In this document: in pieces, positions 46,201 through 53,666 of the stretch
How positions within the stretch are numbered: the stretch's first letter is position 1
Layout of the letters: each line of letters begins with the position of its first letter
DNA from: Larkinella sp. C7
GTDB lineage: Bacteria; Bacteroidota; Bacteroidia; Cytophagales; Spirosomataceae
DNA: 64,000 bases
Reading direction: 5' to 3'
NCBI RefSeq assembly: GCF_006149005.1
Contig: NZ_VBSL01000014.1
Coordinates: 104,182-168,181, forward strand
Position numbers and translations under genes: made by a program
The notes under the pieces: generated by a model
Databases searched by the model: none
The model's input: the letters and a program-made list of their open reading frames with translations, nothing else
What the model was told of the DNA's origin: nothing

Positions 46201-47626
46201 TGGGGCGGAACATTTTACCTTCTATACCAACCAGGGCGCACAGCGGCAGGTACACCATCAGGATAATAATTTCTCCAAAAGCTGCCGAACTTCGAATGTT
46301 GACCGTAGCGTGGTAGACTTCATCGTCGATCTCCTGCTGGGAAAGTCGGTGGGTATATTTTTTTCCCACGATATGATGCAGCGTGGCTTCCACAATGATG
46401 ACCGCCCCATCAACAATTAACCCAAAATCAATAGCGCCCAGACTCATCAGGTTACCTGAAACGCCAAATAGATTCATCATCGAGATGGCAAACAACATGG
46501 CCAGCGGAATCACGGAGGCAACAACCAGCCCCGCCCGGAGATTACCCAGAAACAGGATGAGGATAAAAATAACAATCAAGGCGCCTTCAATCAGGTTTTT
46601 TCCCACCGTCTGAATGGCGCTATCCACCAGCTTTTTACGGTCCAGGAAGGGTTCAATCGTTACCCCTTCCGGAAGGGTTTTTTTTATTTGCTCAATACGT
46701 TCTTTGACGTTGTCGATCACTTCAGAAGAGTTTGCTCCCTTGAGCATCATGACGATGCCGGTCACCGTTTCCCCTTCTCCGTTTCGGGTCGCGGCCCCGT
46801 AGCGGACACTATTGCCAAACCGGACCGTGGCCACATCGCGAATGAAAATAGGAGCACTTTCCGTATTTTTGACGACAATCTTGCCCAGATCACCCAGGTT
46901 TTTAACCAACCCTTCACTCCGGATAAAATAAGCCGTTGGATTTTTGTTGATATAGGCTCCTCCGGTGTTTTGGTTGTTTTTTTCCAGGGCATTGAAGATG
47001 TCCGTGATGGTGACACCCATGCTTTGTAATTTATCCGGATTGACCGCGATCTCATATTCTTTGACATAGCCCCCAAATCCACTTACTTCGGCAACTCCGG
47101 GCGTTCCCAGCAATTGCCGTTTGACCACCCAGTCCTGAATGGTTCGAAGCGCCATGGCGTCGTACTGCTTTTCATACCCTTTTTCCGGATGAATCACGTA
47201 TTGGTAAATCTCACCCAGACCGGTGGTAACCGGTGCCATTTCCGGTGTTCCAACACCGGCGGGTATTTGCTTTCCGGCTTCGGACAGCCGCTCACCGATC
47301 TGTTGACGAGCCCAGTAGATATCCGTGTTTTCTTTGAAGACGATGGTGACAATCGAAAGTCCAAACCGGGAAAAAGAGCGCATCTGATCAATTTGCGGGA
47401 TGCTGGCCATGGTCTGTTCCACCGGAAAGGTGATGAGCCGTTCCACCTCCTGTGCCGCCAGTGTGGGGGTAATGGTAATGACCATCACCTGGTTATCGGT
47501 TATATCCGGTACGGCATCGATGGGGAGCTGGGTAACGGAATAGCTACCCCAGGCAATCAATGCCAGGGTGAAAATACCGATAATGAGTTTGTTGTATATG
47601 GAGAAATGAATGATTCGATCCAGCAT
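43238..47626 (-). CDS. czcA: Second CzcA-type RND pump fused to a TolC-like protein
   Basis: 1462 residues from ATG 47626; a GTG-started frame from 47683 adds 19. Same plan as the copy at 29688: HME-RND pump with the DFGLIVDGAVIIVE motif starting at about 400, then a hydrophobic segment (about 1040-1055) ending LLGQP, then a TolC-like domain (VTLEQAIELALKNN; end IEQIETLAGLPY is of the same type). The two copies are highly similar across the pump and less so in the TolC part. The divalent-metal motif suggests Zn, Co, Ni or Cd. First large gene of the second efflux operon, with adaptor and His-rich chaperone downstream. Confidence 0.93.
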   Translation of the reverse strand: MLDRIIHFSIYNKLIIGIFTLALIAWGSYSVTQLPIDAVPDITDNQVMVITITPTLAAQEVERLITFPVEQTMASIPQIDQMRSFSRFGLSIVTIVFKENTDIYWARQQIGERLSEAGKQIPAGVGTPEMAPVTTGLGEIYQYVIHPEKGYEKQYDAMALRTIQDWVVKRQLLGTPGVAEVSGFGGYVKEYEIAVNPDKLQSMGVTITDIFNALEKNNQNTGGAYINKNPTAYFIRSEGLVKNLGDLGKIVVKNTESAPIFIRDVATVRFGNSVRYGAATRNGEGETVTGIVMMLKGANSSEVIDNVKERIEQIKKTLPEGVTIEPFLDRKKLVDSAIQTVGKNLIEGALIVIFILILFLGNLRAGLVVASVIPLAMLFAISMMNLFGVSGNLMSLGAIDFGLIVDGAVIIVEATLHHIVGKKYTHRLSQQEIDDEVYHATVNIRSSAAFGEIIILMVYLPLCALVGIEGKMFRPMAQTVSFAILGAFILSLTYVPMMAALGLSKKTNLKPTISDRMMHFFQRLYTPVLRAAMRVKAVVVLLAVGLFVISLLVLSRLGGEFIPQLDEGDFAVETRVLTGSSIDQMLDVSKKAQKIILKFPEVKQVVNKIGSGEIPTDPMPIEAGDMMIILKEKSEWTSASSREELAEKMQQALAVIPNATFGFQQPIQMRFNELITGAKQDVVLKVYGEDLDVLSQLAGRIGTLIRHVDGVQDLYVEEVTGQPQIQIDFDRDKIAQYGLTIDDVNQVIRTGFAGEQAGLVYEGERRFALVVRLDTTSRRDIQDVRNLYMNTPSGRQIPLQEVATVEYKEGPNQIQRDNAKRRITLGFNVRSRDVESIVGDIQQIIDTKMKLPVGYYVTYGGQFENLRAAKERLSVAVPVALALILLLLYFTFHSISQSLLIFTAIPLSAIGGVFALYFLGLPFSISAGVGFIALFGVSVLNGIVLIGEFNRLEKEGVREVYQRVIQGTQIRLRPVLMTAAVASLGFLPMALSQGSGAEVQRPLATVVIGGLISATLLTLIVLPVLYIYLATLKPKKPKVSAVSASIGLVTFLFSGSLLGQPSVQQRLPESRVVTLEQAIELALKNNTGQKIAAFETDREKELKKAAINLPKTDFLYSQGNINSQERDNSFNITQRLAFPTLYESQRKLAMARVESSQWQQAVRSNDLIRNVKAAYARLVYFKAKQLLFTEQDSIYSGLQKASALRYQSGETNQLEKATSAAQAMEVKNQLLQNQSDLTIASQQLQTLLNTREPITTAEQSFAKRTLTLALPDSNPLAKNPLLQYLKQQIAVGQQQVLVEKQKKLPEIIVGYTNQSFRGVQIATGNQEVFTLSDRFSVVHAGVAIPLFPGGYRATASAAKISEQIAHSQLEYENTNLSGEFKALVLEYAKVRSAVDYYENTALPQARLITVQAQQGFRSGETSYPQFLQSLSVANRIKSDYLDKLYFYNLAIQEIETLAGLPY

Positions 47627-47718
47627 TCTGAACAATTTAATATAGTAAAAAGAATCAATCCTCCCATGATGCAGCTTAGGCACCAGGGAATGAATGGTAA
47701 TTACCAGAAATTAAATTG

Positions 47719-48105
47719 TTAGAATTTTGGCGGCTGCCAGATCGAAAAGCTGAACTTCGAAAAGAGACGAGGTTCAAAAAGAAACGTGGGTTTTACAACC
47801 ACGAAAAAGTGAGGGACTGCAAAGGCAATACGGGTAATAGGTGCCAAATAATAATTGGCAATCAGGTTGGAATGGTTGTGCTGGAATGGAAGATCTTCGT
47901 GCCCTGCCGCATTTTTGTGAGTCTGGTCAGCATAATGCAGGCTTAGAAAGTCAAAAAGACTGAAATCATGATCGTGATCAGCATTTTCATGATCATGGTA
48001 ATGTTCAATGAGGGCCACAACTCCGGAAAGTTCATGCACATCTTGGTTGGGTAAAAAATTTACCAACGCTAATCGAATGCATAAAAGTAAGGCCACTGCT
48101 TTCAT
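47719..48105 (-). CDS. Short exported His-rich protein heading the second czcA operon
   Basis: 128 residues from ATG 48105. The first 20 residues (MKAVALLLCIRLALVNFL) form a signal or anchor. The middle is His/Asp-rich: EHYHDHENADHDHD, LHYADQTHKNAAGHED, QHNHSN. It ends FSFSIWQPPKF, the same Trp-x-Pro-Pro ending as at 34218. No Cys cluster here. It lies 92 bp before czcA. Probably binds Zn/Ni-type ions in the periplasm; function unproven. Confidence 0.7.
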   Translation of the reverse strand: MKAVALLLCIRLALVNFLPNQDVHELSGVVALIEHYHDHENADHDHDFSLFDFLSLHYADQTHKNAAGHEDLPFQHNHSNLIANYYLAPITRIAFAVPHFFVVVKPTFLFEPRLFSKFSFSIWQPPKF

Positions 48106-48237
48106 CGAGTCCAAAAATACTAAAATATTTGTAACAAAATCCTCGACAGCCAAATTTTAGGCAGTGTCTGGTAAACCAGGTCAGGTTTTTTCTGAAATGG
48201 CAACAGTATACTGGAGATTTTCTTAACTAACCAAGGA

Positions 48238-48951
48238 TTATACTTTCCGGAGATAAAGCGTAATCGTCCCCTGCCTGATTCGGGTCGGATAAGAATCCAG
48301 TTCCCGGTCGATGAGCTTATTATCCTGAGGTACCTGGCGCGTGATGTAGTAGGGATCAACGAAAATGATATTCAGGCGTTCAATGTGATTTCCTTCCAAT
48401 CGTTCGGTGTGTTTCAATAAGTGCTCGGTTCCGGAAGCGGCCTGTGTTTTATCCTCATCTTCAAAGAACCGGTAGGAGCAATACCAGTACTTGTAGTAGT
48501 GATGGTAGTTACTAAAGCAGTATTGGTACGCTTCAGGGTTGTCCCTGATCTGCCGCAGCAGGTCATCCGTTTCCTGGAGTTCCTTTTGCTCTCTAATACT
48601 AAGCACACTAGTTAGAGATTTATTGAGCAGATCCTCGCGGTGCTCTCTCAAGTGCCGCATGACCTCCTGGGGGTCGATATCCCGTTTAATTTTGTACTTA
48701 TGTTTGAAATAGAAGGAAAGGGAAATAGCGGGTCGCTCGTAATTGATGAGTTTTAGGTTTTTAAGTGGCTGCCCCGGGCGATGGTAGGGCTGGTAAAATT
48801 TCATAAAGTCGGCGGGCACGAAATAATATTCCAGATCGGCATCAACGGGCAAAGCTGAAACCTGGTTGATGACCGGTTGCAGGGTTATGGCCTGATCTTT
48901 CAGCGCTAAGCGAATAGCAGCCAGCGGAGCTGAATCAATGCGTTTGGTCAT
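48238..48951 (-). CDS. Hypothetical protein next to the replication origin
   Basis: 237 residues, no signal or membrane segment. The middle (EAYQYCFSNYHHYYKYWYCSYRFFEDED) is extremely Tyr/Phe/His-rich. No family recognised. It is transcribed away from the origin. It could be a plasmid maintenance gene; not known. Confidence 0.55.
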   Translation of the reverse strand: MTKRIDSAPLAAIRLALKDQAITLQPVINQVSALPVDADLEYYFVPADFMKFYQPYHRPGQPLKNLKLINYERPAISLSFYFKHKYKIKRDIDPQEVMRHLREHREDLLNKSLTSVLSIREQKELQETDDLLRQIRDNPEAYQYCFSNYHHYYKYWYCSYRFFEDEDKTQAASGTEHLLKHTERLEGNHIERLNIIFVDPYYITRQVPQDNKLIDRELDSYPTRIRQGTITLYLRKV

Positions 48952-49068
48952 AGTTGCTAAGGGATTGAATGTTTAGAGTAGATCGAACTGGTTCCTACTC
49001 TACCGAAAGATTGATAGCATAAATTATTATTTCTATTACTAGGGTTAGTATAACAGCTAAATACTGTA

Positions 49069-49091
49069 TTGTTTACCGTAAAAGTAAACAA
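49069..49091. repeat. Inverted repeat at the left of the origin
   Basis: TTGTTTAC and its complement GTAAACAA separated by 7 bp, in the AT-rich part left of the iterons. TTGTTTA motifs also occur in the two duplicated promoters at 54.7 and 55.6 kb. Confidence 0.5.
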
Positions 49092-49218
49092 ATATATTCT
49101 TTTTGAACCTCTTTCCCCTTTCCAATAAGTCACTTTTTTGATTTTTAATCTTTATCTTTTTTATTTGATTGATTTAGAAAGCTTATAAAGCCTTGAATTT
49201 CAGTAGCTTCTGAAGAGA

Positions 49219-49480
49219 AAAGTGAGGTTTAGTAGGTAGCAAAGTGAGGTTTGGTAGGTTTTATAGCGTTCATAAAGTGAGGTTCAGTAGGTCATAAAGT
49301 GAGGTTTGGTAGGTCACAAAGTGAGGTTTAGTAGGTAGCGACCTAGAAAAGTGAGGTTTGGTAGGTTTCGCTCCTTTTAATGGATTTTGATAGAAAAAAA
49401 TGCCCTTTAGGCTCCTTAACTCAACCTATTTGTACATCAGTAATCACTGCTGTTTATTAGAAAAGTGAGGTTTAGTAGGT
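49219..49480 (+). repeat. Iteron array of the replication origin (seven copies)
   Basis: Seven direct copies of AAAGTGAGGTTTRGTAGGT (19 bp) start at 49219, 49241, 49274, 49296, 49318, 49348 and 49462; only the third has a C in the TTT. Steps of 22, 33, 22, 22 and 30 bp are mostly whole helical turns, so Rep would bind on one DNA face. An AT-rich segment (49000-49200) lies on the left. The rep gene follows at 49567. This is the layout of an iteron-controlled theta origin. Confidence 0.95.
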
Positions 49481-49494
49481 CTAAAAAATTACAC

Positions 49495-49524
49495 AAAGTG
49501 AGTTTGCAATATTAAACTCACTTT
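49495..49524. promoter_or_regulatory. Iteron half-site palindrome, likely Rep autoregulation operator
   Basis: AAAGTGAGTTT, an 8-bp spacer, then AAACTCACTTT: exact 11-bp inverted arms sharing AAAGTGAG with the iterons. It overlaps the -33 element of the rep promoter. In Rep_3 plasmids Rep dimers bind inverted half-iterons to repress rep, while monomers bind the direct iterons. Confidence 0.85.
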
Positions 49525-49534
49525 TATACATTTA
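49503..49534 (+). promoter_or_regulatory. rep promoter
   Basis: TTTG at 49503-49506, 20 nt, then TACATTTA at 49527-49534 (one mismatch to TAnnTTTG). Predicted start about 25 nt before the rep ATG. Confidence 0.6.
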
Positions 49535-49566
49535 TGCCTCATTGAATCATAATCAATCATGAGACT

Positions 49567-50661
49567 ATGGAATCTACCCAAGACCCTGCAAAATTACTCA
49601 GTACACCAATTTTTAGTAAAAACCCTACCAACTATCAGCCGAATCTCTTTACGGAATCTCGACAGGAATTTACAGAACTGGAAAAAAAGATTGTTGCCCT
49701 GGTAATCAACCAGATCGGTAATATGAGTTTGAAAGGGGATATAAAGCCTGGTGTTAACATTAAGTTTCAGATTCCCTATTCCGAATTAACAAAGCAGCGT
49801 TATGATCAGATTAGCGCGGCCGCAGAATCACTTCAGTCAAAACGGCTGATGTACCGTAATAGTGAAGATGAGAGTTTTGATTTTATTACTCCTTTTCCGC
49901 GTGTACGTTCACAAATGGCCGATGGCAAAAAAGTCATTGAGATTACAATGTTTGCAGAGGTTGTGCCTCACTTTGCAGAGCTAGGCCAGCGGTATACCAA
50001 GTACGATATTGATATTATGCTTTCCCTGAGCTCTGTTTATGCCCAGCGAATGTTTGAGATCGTCAGCATGTTTTATAATCGTGGCCAGCGCCAGTTTACC
50101 TATACCGTTGACCGGTTAAGAATGCTTCTCAACTGTCCGGATACTTACCGATATGTTGAATTCAAAATCAATGCACTGGAGGTAGCACAACGGGAGCTAA
50201 TGCAGAAAGCTAACATCGTTTTGGATTGGGAGCCCAGTAAAAAGGAGGGTAAACGCATTTTAGAGCTCCTTTTCACGATTAAAACTGACCGGCAACTAGC
50301 TGCTGAAGGTGTTGAACAGGATCGGCAGGCATTACGGGGGCTCTCCATGGAAGAGGCCATTCGTCTGGCGTGGCCACTGTTGGCCAAGTATAAATTAGTC
50401 GCCTGGCAGAAGGATTTGATTATCTCTGACTTTAATTTACTCGACACTTTTTACCGAATCCATTCGGAATTGACCAACGGCCTACGCCCAGGTGTAAAGA
50501 ATCCAACGGCCTATCTTATTAAATCGCTTGGCATTGATCAAGTTAAAAAACACAAATTAAAGGCAGTATCTGATACGCCCTTATTTCCAGATTCGATTTC
50601 CCGTTCAGGCTCCTTACAATCGATTGGATCTATATTTGAAAATATGGCCAATAAAGGGTGA
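49567..50661 (+). CDS. Rep_3-family plasmid replication initiator
   Basis: 364 residues with the tandem winged-helix layout of RepE/pi/RepB-type initiators. First domain from about 30 (RQEFTELEKKIVALVINQI), second about 140-250 (SSVYAQRMFEIVSMFYNRG and the recognition region INALEVAQRELMQKANI). A C-terminal extension (about 255-364) is longer than usual. It binds the iterons just upstream and is likely autoregulated by the inverted half-sites. It is the key marker that this window is plasmid-derived. Confidence 0.94.
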   Translation: MESTQDPAKLLSTPIFSKNPTNYQPNLFTESRQEFTELEKKIVALVINQIGNMSLKGDIKPGVNIKFQIPYSELTKQRYDQISAAAESLQSKRLMYRNSEDESFDFITPFPRVRSQMADGKKVIEITMFAEVVPHFAELGQRYTKYDIDIMLSLSSVYAQRMFEIVSMFYNRGQRQFTYTVDRLRMLLNCPDTYRYVEFKINALEVAQRELMQKANIVLDWEPSKKEGKRILELLFTIKTDRQLAAEGVEQDRQALRGLSMEEAIRLAWPLLAKYKLVAWQKDLIISDFNLLDTFYRIHSELTNGLRPGVKNPTAYLIKSLGIDQVKKHKLKAVSDTPLFPDSISRSGSLQSIGSIFENMANKG

Positions 50662-50687
50662 GTCGACTCCTATTTGAAGAGCAACTA

Positions 50688-51142
50688 TTATAATTTCAGA
50701 CGTTTCAAGACTTCAATAACCGCAATCATTTGATCAGCCTTCCATAGCTCTGGCTTTTGCACTCGTAAGTAATACTGAGTATAAGGGAGACCAGCTTGTT
50801 CGATCACCAAACCGACGCGTGAAGTCTCTTTCAGACGTTCTGTTAACGCGCGCTGCGCATCGCCAAGATCAACGATAGCCTTTTTATCGACGACCGATCC
50901 ATGCGTATTGATTATCCGTTCGATATCCTACTGAGATAAAGGCTGATGCCCATACCGCTTTAACTCAATCGTGCCCAGTGTACCCGCCAGCAACTCATTA
51001 GCCACCTAGGTAATAACTCATTGGCATGAATGGCCGCGGCTAGGTCAACTTTAGCCACCTGATTTATGTATTCTTCGATTTGGCTCAAGGCGGTACATTC
51101 AACTGATTCTGTAGGAGCCAAATCTACGAAATAGTTTGCCAT
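50688..51142 (-). pseudogene. Decayed paralogue of the 151-residue gene at 52068
   Basis: The start at 51142 reads MANYFVDLAPTESVECTALS, matching METFSVDLAQ at 52068. After NELLP the frame shifts (near 51005) and continues as VANELLAGTLGTIELKRYGH, then hits an in-frame TAG at 50928-50930 (the paralogue has a sense codon there). It resumes DIERIINTHG and ends MIAVIEVLKRLKL with TAA at 50688. One frameshift and one amber stop in a 150-codon gene show a relic. Confidence 0.82.
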
Positions 51143-51200
51143 CGGTTAATAAAATCAGTTCGTTCATGTAAAAACATTTACGAGGAAAGTACCGTGCCAA

Positions 51201-51425
51201 CTATTCTTTATCAGGATAATTGGCCACCAGTTGAGCCCGTACCTGGCTGCTCAGTTCAGGATCTACAATTGGATCAACTTCAGCATCAACGGCCGTCTGG
51301 TCGCACTCAAGGCCATACAATCGAAATAGGATCATGCGAGCCTGGGCAACCGTATACCCTTTGCGGATCCGGTATTGTTTGAATCGCTTTTTATTAAATT
51401 CTTTAAGCTGATCAGGGATGGCCAT
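51201..51425 (-). CDS. Small hypothetical protein
   Basis: 74 residues from ATG 51425; the longer frame adds 36 residues of poor character. Basic first half (EFNKKRFKQYRIRKGYTVAQ) and acidic second half. Possibly a small DNA-associated plasmid protein; no family. Confidence 0.5.
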   Translation of the reverse strand: MAIPDQLKEFNKKRFKQYRIRKGYTVAQARMILFRLYGLECDQTAVDAEVDPIVDPELSSQVRAQLVANYPDKE

Positions 51426-51774
51426 GGTTGAATCATTGTTAGTAAATAGGGATACGCAGAAACAACAGCGATGATGATTCAGAACCCGTTCACCCAAAAA
51501 TAGGATTTCCGGCTCACGGATATTTCCAGCCATCCGTTGGAATTGGAACTGCTGGAAAGTTTTTAAGGCGGTTAAAAAATTAGGTACTTATTCAGGTTGA
51601 TCGAACCGCTCCCAGTCTCGACAATCCTCAGCAGTCCATCACCGTGGAGGGTGGTTTTGTTGCTCTAAACCAGATCAATTTCCAGCAGGTGAAATTCCTG
51701 ATTGAAAAGCTGATTCTAACCGAAGAGGGGGTTGTTTTAGTAAACGGACCGTGCGACGTCCGCAAAGAATTACG
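51426..51774. other. Gap with a headless open frame
   Basis: No intact gene. On the plus strand a frame after a stop near 51585 reads SITVEGGFVALNQINFQQV and ends at 51778 without a proper start codon. It could be the tail of a lost gene, but I recognise no family. Confidence 0.35.
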
Positions 51775-52029
51775 CTAAAGCTTTTTCGCCTCGCGCCGAC
51801 CCCGGCTTATCGGTGTAACCACCACGCTAGCATAACGCAACACTTTGTAAAGTATACATCGGCTTCTAATCTGGAAGTAGCTCATAATCTGAGTCGTAGA
51901 CTGATCACCCGATTCGTAGAGATTCTTTTCTGCCGGGGCAATCTTCTGATACTTGGCCGCTAATTCCTTTGGCCGACCGCCGTTCCGGCCCCGAAACCGG
52001 GCCGACTCCAGACCCGCCTCGTCCGCTGG
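51775..52029 (-). pseudogene. C-terminal remnant of a serine recombinase
   Basis: The minus strand reads AGLESARFRGRNGGRPKEL, then NLYESGDQSTTQIMSYFQI and LYKVLRYASV, ending TAG at 51775. This is the linker and helix-turn-helix end of Pin/Tn3-type resolvases, which normally read GRKxGRPKGL. No catalytic domain is upstream: a stop cuts the frame near 52035. The fragment of about 80 codons marks a lost transposon or resolution system. Confidence 0.85.
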
Positions 52030-52067
52030 ATTTTACGATTGAACCTAATTATAAATGACGGGATTGC

Positions 52068-52523
52068 TCAAACGCGCAGGCGCTCCAAAACATCAATAAT
52101 AGCAATCATTTGGCTGGGTGTCCATCGCTCCGGAAGGCTCTGTCTTTGGTAGTACTGATCGTAAGAAATCTTCGCCTGCTTGAGAATCAAACCAATGACG
52201 GGGTTTCCTTTCAATCGATCATTCAACGTGCGCTGAGCGGCCGGAAATTCAGCAACCACCGCCTTTTCCTCGTCCGTGCCCAGTGCGGTGATGATCCGCT
52301 CAATGTCTTCCGTGGCCAGCGGCTTATGCCCTAACTGCTTCAAATAAACATAGCCAGGCGTACCGGCTGCCAGCTTATTAGCCGTCTCTTTGCCAACCTC
52401 CGCTAATAGCGTTTTTGCGCGTTCTGAGGCACTTACGTACTGACGGGCAGTATTCCTTATGTAATCTTCTAACTCGGCCAATGAGGTATCATTTTGGGCC
52501 AAATCTACTGAAAATGTTTCCAT
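52068..52523 (-). CDS. Hypothetical plasmid protein, intact paralogue of 50688
   Basis: 151 residues, helical. Clear ATG. A broken copy of the same gene lies 1.4 kb away, so the family was duplicated on this element. No known domain. Conserved parts between the two copies are VDLA at the start, AGT-G-LK-GH-PL in the middle, and the MIA-I-VL-RL end. Function unknown. Confidence 0.6.
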   Translation of the reverse strand: METFSVDLAQNDTSLAELEDYIRNTARQYVSASERAKTLLAEVGKETANKLAAGTPGYVYLKQLGHKPLATEDIERIITALGTDEEKAVVAEFPAAQRTLNDRLKGNPVIGLILKQAKISYDQYYQRQSLPERWTPSQMIAIIDVLERLRV

Positions 52524-52552
52524 GATGGAACGGTGTTGGCTTGTGGTGTGTA

Positions 52553-52918
52553 CTAATTGATCAAAATAGACAGGACAATCATTGCCGAATCTTCAGCGAT
52601 CGTAATCTCCCTGTATTCTGCGATGGCGCCGATGTGGATCTGCTCCTTGATTTGTTCCAGGCTGAACCGTAAAGCGGGAGCATTAAGGGCAACGGCAGGC
52701 AAAAAGTTACTTCGCTCCCACCGGGTACGATCCTAGCCATGGATGGCGCAATTCGATTCATGGTAAAGATTCCACCATCCTTTGACCAGGTACCGAAGTG
52801 CCGTCTCTGGCCGCTGGGTGAATGAATAGGGAACATTCCCAAAAGCCCGGCGTCTTGACAGCTCCACCTCAACCGAATTAAAAAGGACTTCAATTTGCGA
52901 TTGCTTCCAGCTGATCAT
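52553..52918 (-). pseudogene. Hypothetical ORF interrupted by an amber codon
   Basis: 121 codons from ATG 52918 (inside the end of the HTH gene). The frame reads well to NLYHESNCAIHG, meets TAG at 52733-52735, then continues as DRTRWERSNFLPAVALNAPA and ends TIAEDSAMIVLSILIN with TAG. Coding character is equal on both sides, so one point mutation probably truncated it. Confidence 0.65.
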
Positions 52919-53216
52919 GGCTTTGCTCTTTAGACTCTGTACTTATCCATTGCGTATCTATGGGCATGCTGAGAAACATTGGTCCGTTTCCAGTCAATAG
53001 CCAGTGAAGGTTGATCGGAAAGGCTTCAGAAATACGTTGCAGTATCTCCATCTTGGGTTCATATTCGCCGGTCAGGTATCGATTATACTTCACGCGTAGG
53101 TCTTGTTTTTTGTCGACAACCTCCGCAAGGGTGGTGGGCGTTAGATCAAGATGTTTCATGAATGCTTTAAAGCGGCTTGGGAAGCCTTCGGGGGTTCTAT
53201 ATTTTTGAGTTGCCAT
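52890..53216 (-). CDS. HTH (XRE-like) transcriptional regulator
   Basis: 108 residues. A helix-turn-helix core of the Cro/C1 kind: RFKAFMKHLDLTPTTLAEVV then YNRYLTGEYEPKMEILQRIS and NLHWLLTGNGPMFL, the last typical of XRE regulators in Bacteroidota. It overlaps the next ORF by 29 bp. Possibly regulates nearby small plasmid genes. Confidence 0.72.
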   Translation of the reverse strand: MATQKYRTPEGFPSRFKAFMKHLDLTPTTLAEVVDKKQDLRVKYNRYLTGEYEPKMEILQRISEAFPINLHWLLTGNGPMFLSMPIDTQWISTESKEQSHDQLEAIAN

Positions 53217-53276
53217 GGCTCTGATCTTAAATGATGGTTATGAAAATTTTGTTAATAGTTGCCGATTGGCTACCAG

Positions 53277-53615
53277 CTAGGTGAACAGGGTTGATTGAAT
53301 AGCCTCTGTCGAATGTGCGGGGTTCCCTGCCTCCAGAGGTGCAAAAACACCCCTCTGCAAGTACAGTTCGATCTGAACCAATCCATGTATACCGGCAACC
53401 CGATCACCCTCTACGCGGGTTTTCATCAGGTAAGCTTGTACGGGCGTGCAGCGTGAGTATCGGGCGTTAGCCCTCAGCACAAGGCTGTGCAAATGGGCGT
53501 GAAATTCGGCGGGGTCTTCAACGGCTAAACCGTCCAGTTTGGCAACCTGTTGCTTGAGATAGGTCTGTAGGCTATTTTTCGGGCTGTGCAGCGTGGTGAT
53601 TTTTGAGAAGTACAT
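53277..53615 (-). CDS. Hypothetical plasmid protein
   Basis: 112 residues from ATG 53615; the GTG at 53645 adds ten. Helical, with ARYSRCTPVQAYLMKTRVEG. No known domain. A CCCCTTTCC motif that recurs at 49.1, 54.8 and 55.7 kb lies right before the start. Confidence 0.5.
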   Translation of the reverse strand: MYFSKITTLHSPKNSLQTYLKQQVAKLDGLAVEDPAEFHAHLHSLVLRANARYSRCTPVQAYLMKTRVEGDRVAGIHGLVQIELYLQRGVFAPLEAGNPAHSTEAIQSTLFT

Positions 53616-53666
53616 TTGGAAAGGGGATAAAGGACGGGTCACCACTGGGGCAACCCGTCGGAATGA

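Noticed and set aside
49219..49480. Possible CRISPR array from seven short direct repeats
   Set aside because: Spacing between most copies is only 3-14 bp, no unique spacers, no cas genes, and a Rep_3 gene follows; these are replication iterons.
51751..51963. 70-codon plus-strand ORF
   Set aside because: It is antisense to the serine-recombinase remnant, which has the recognisable sequence.
50688..52918. Amber recoding (readthrough or a 22nd amino acid)
   Set aside because: One gene also has a frameshift, other genes here use TAG as a normal stop, and no recoding machinery or consistent context is visible.
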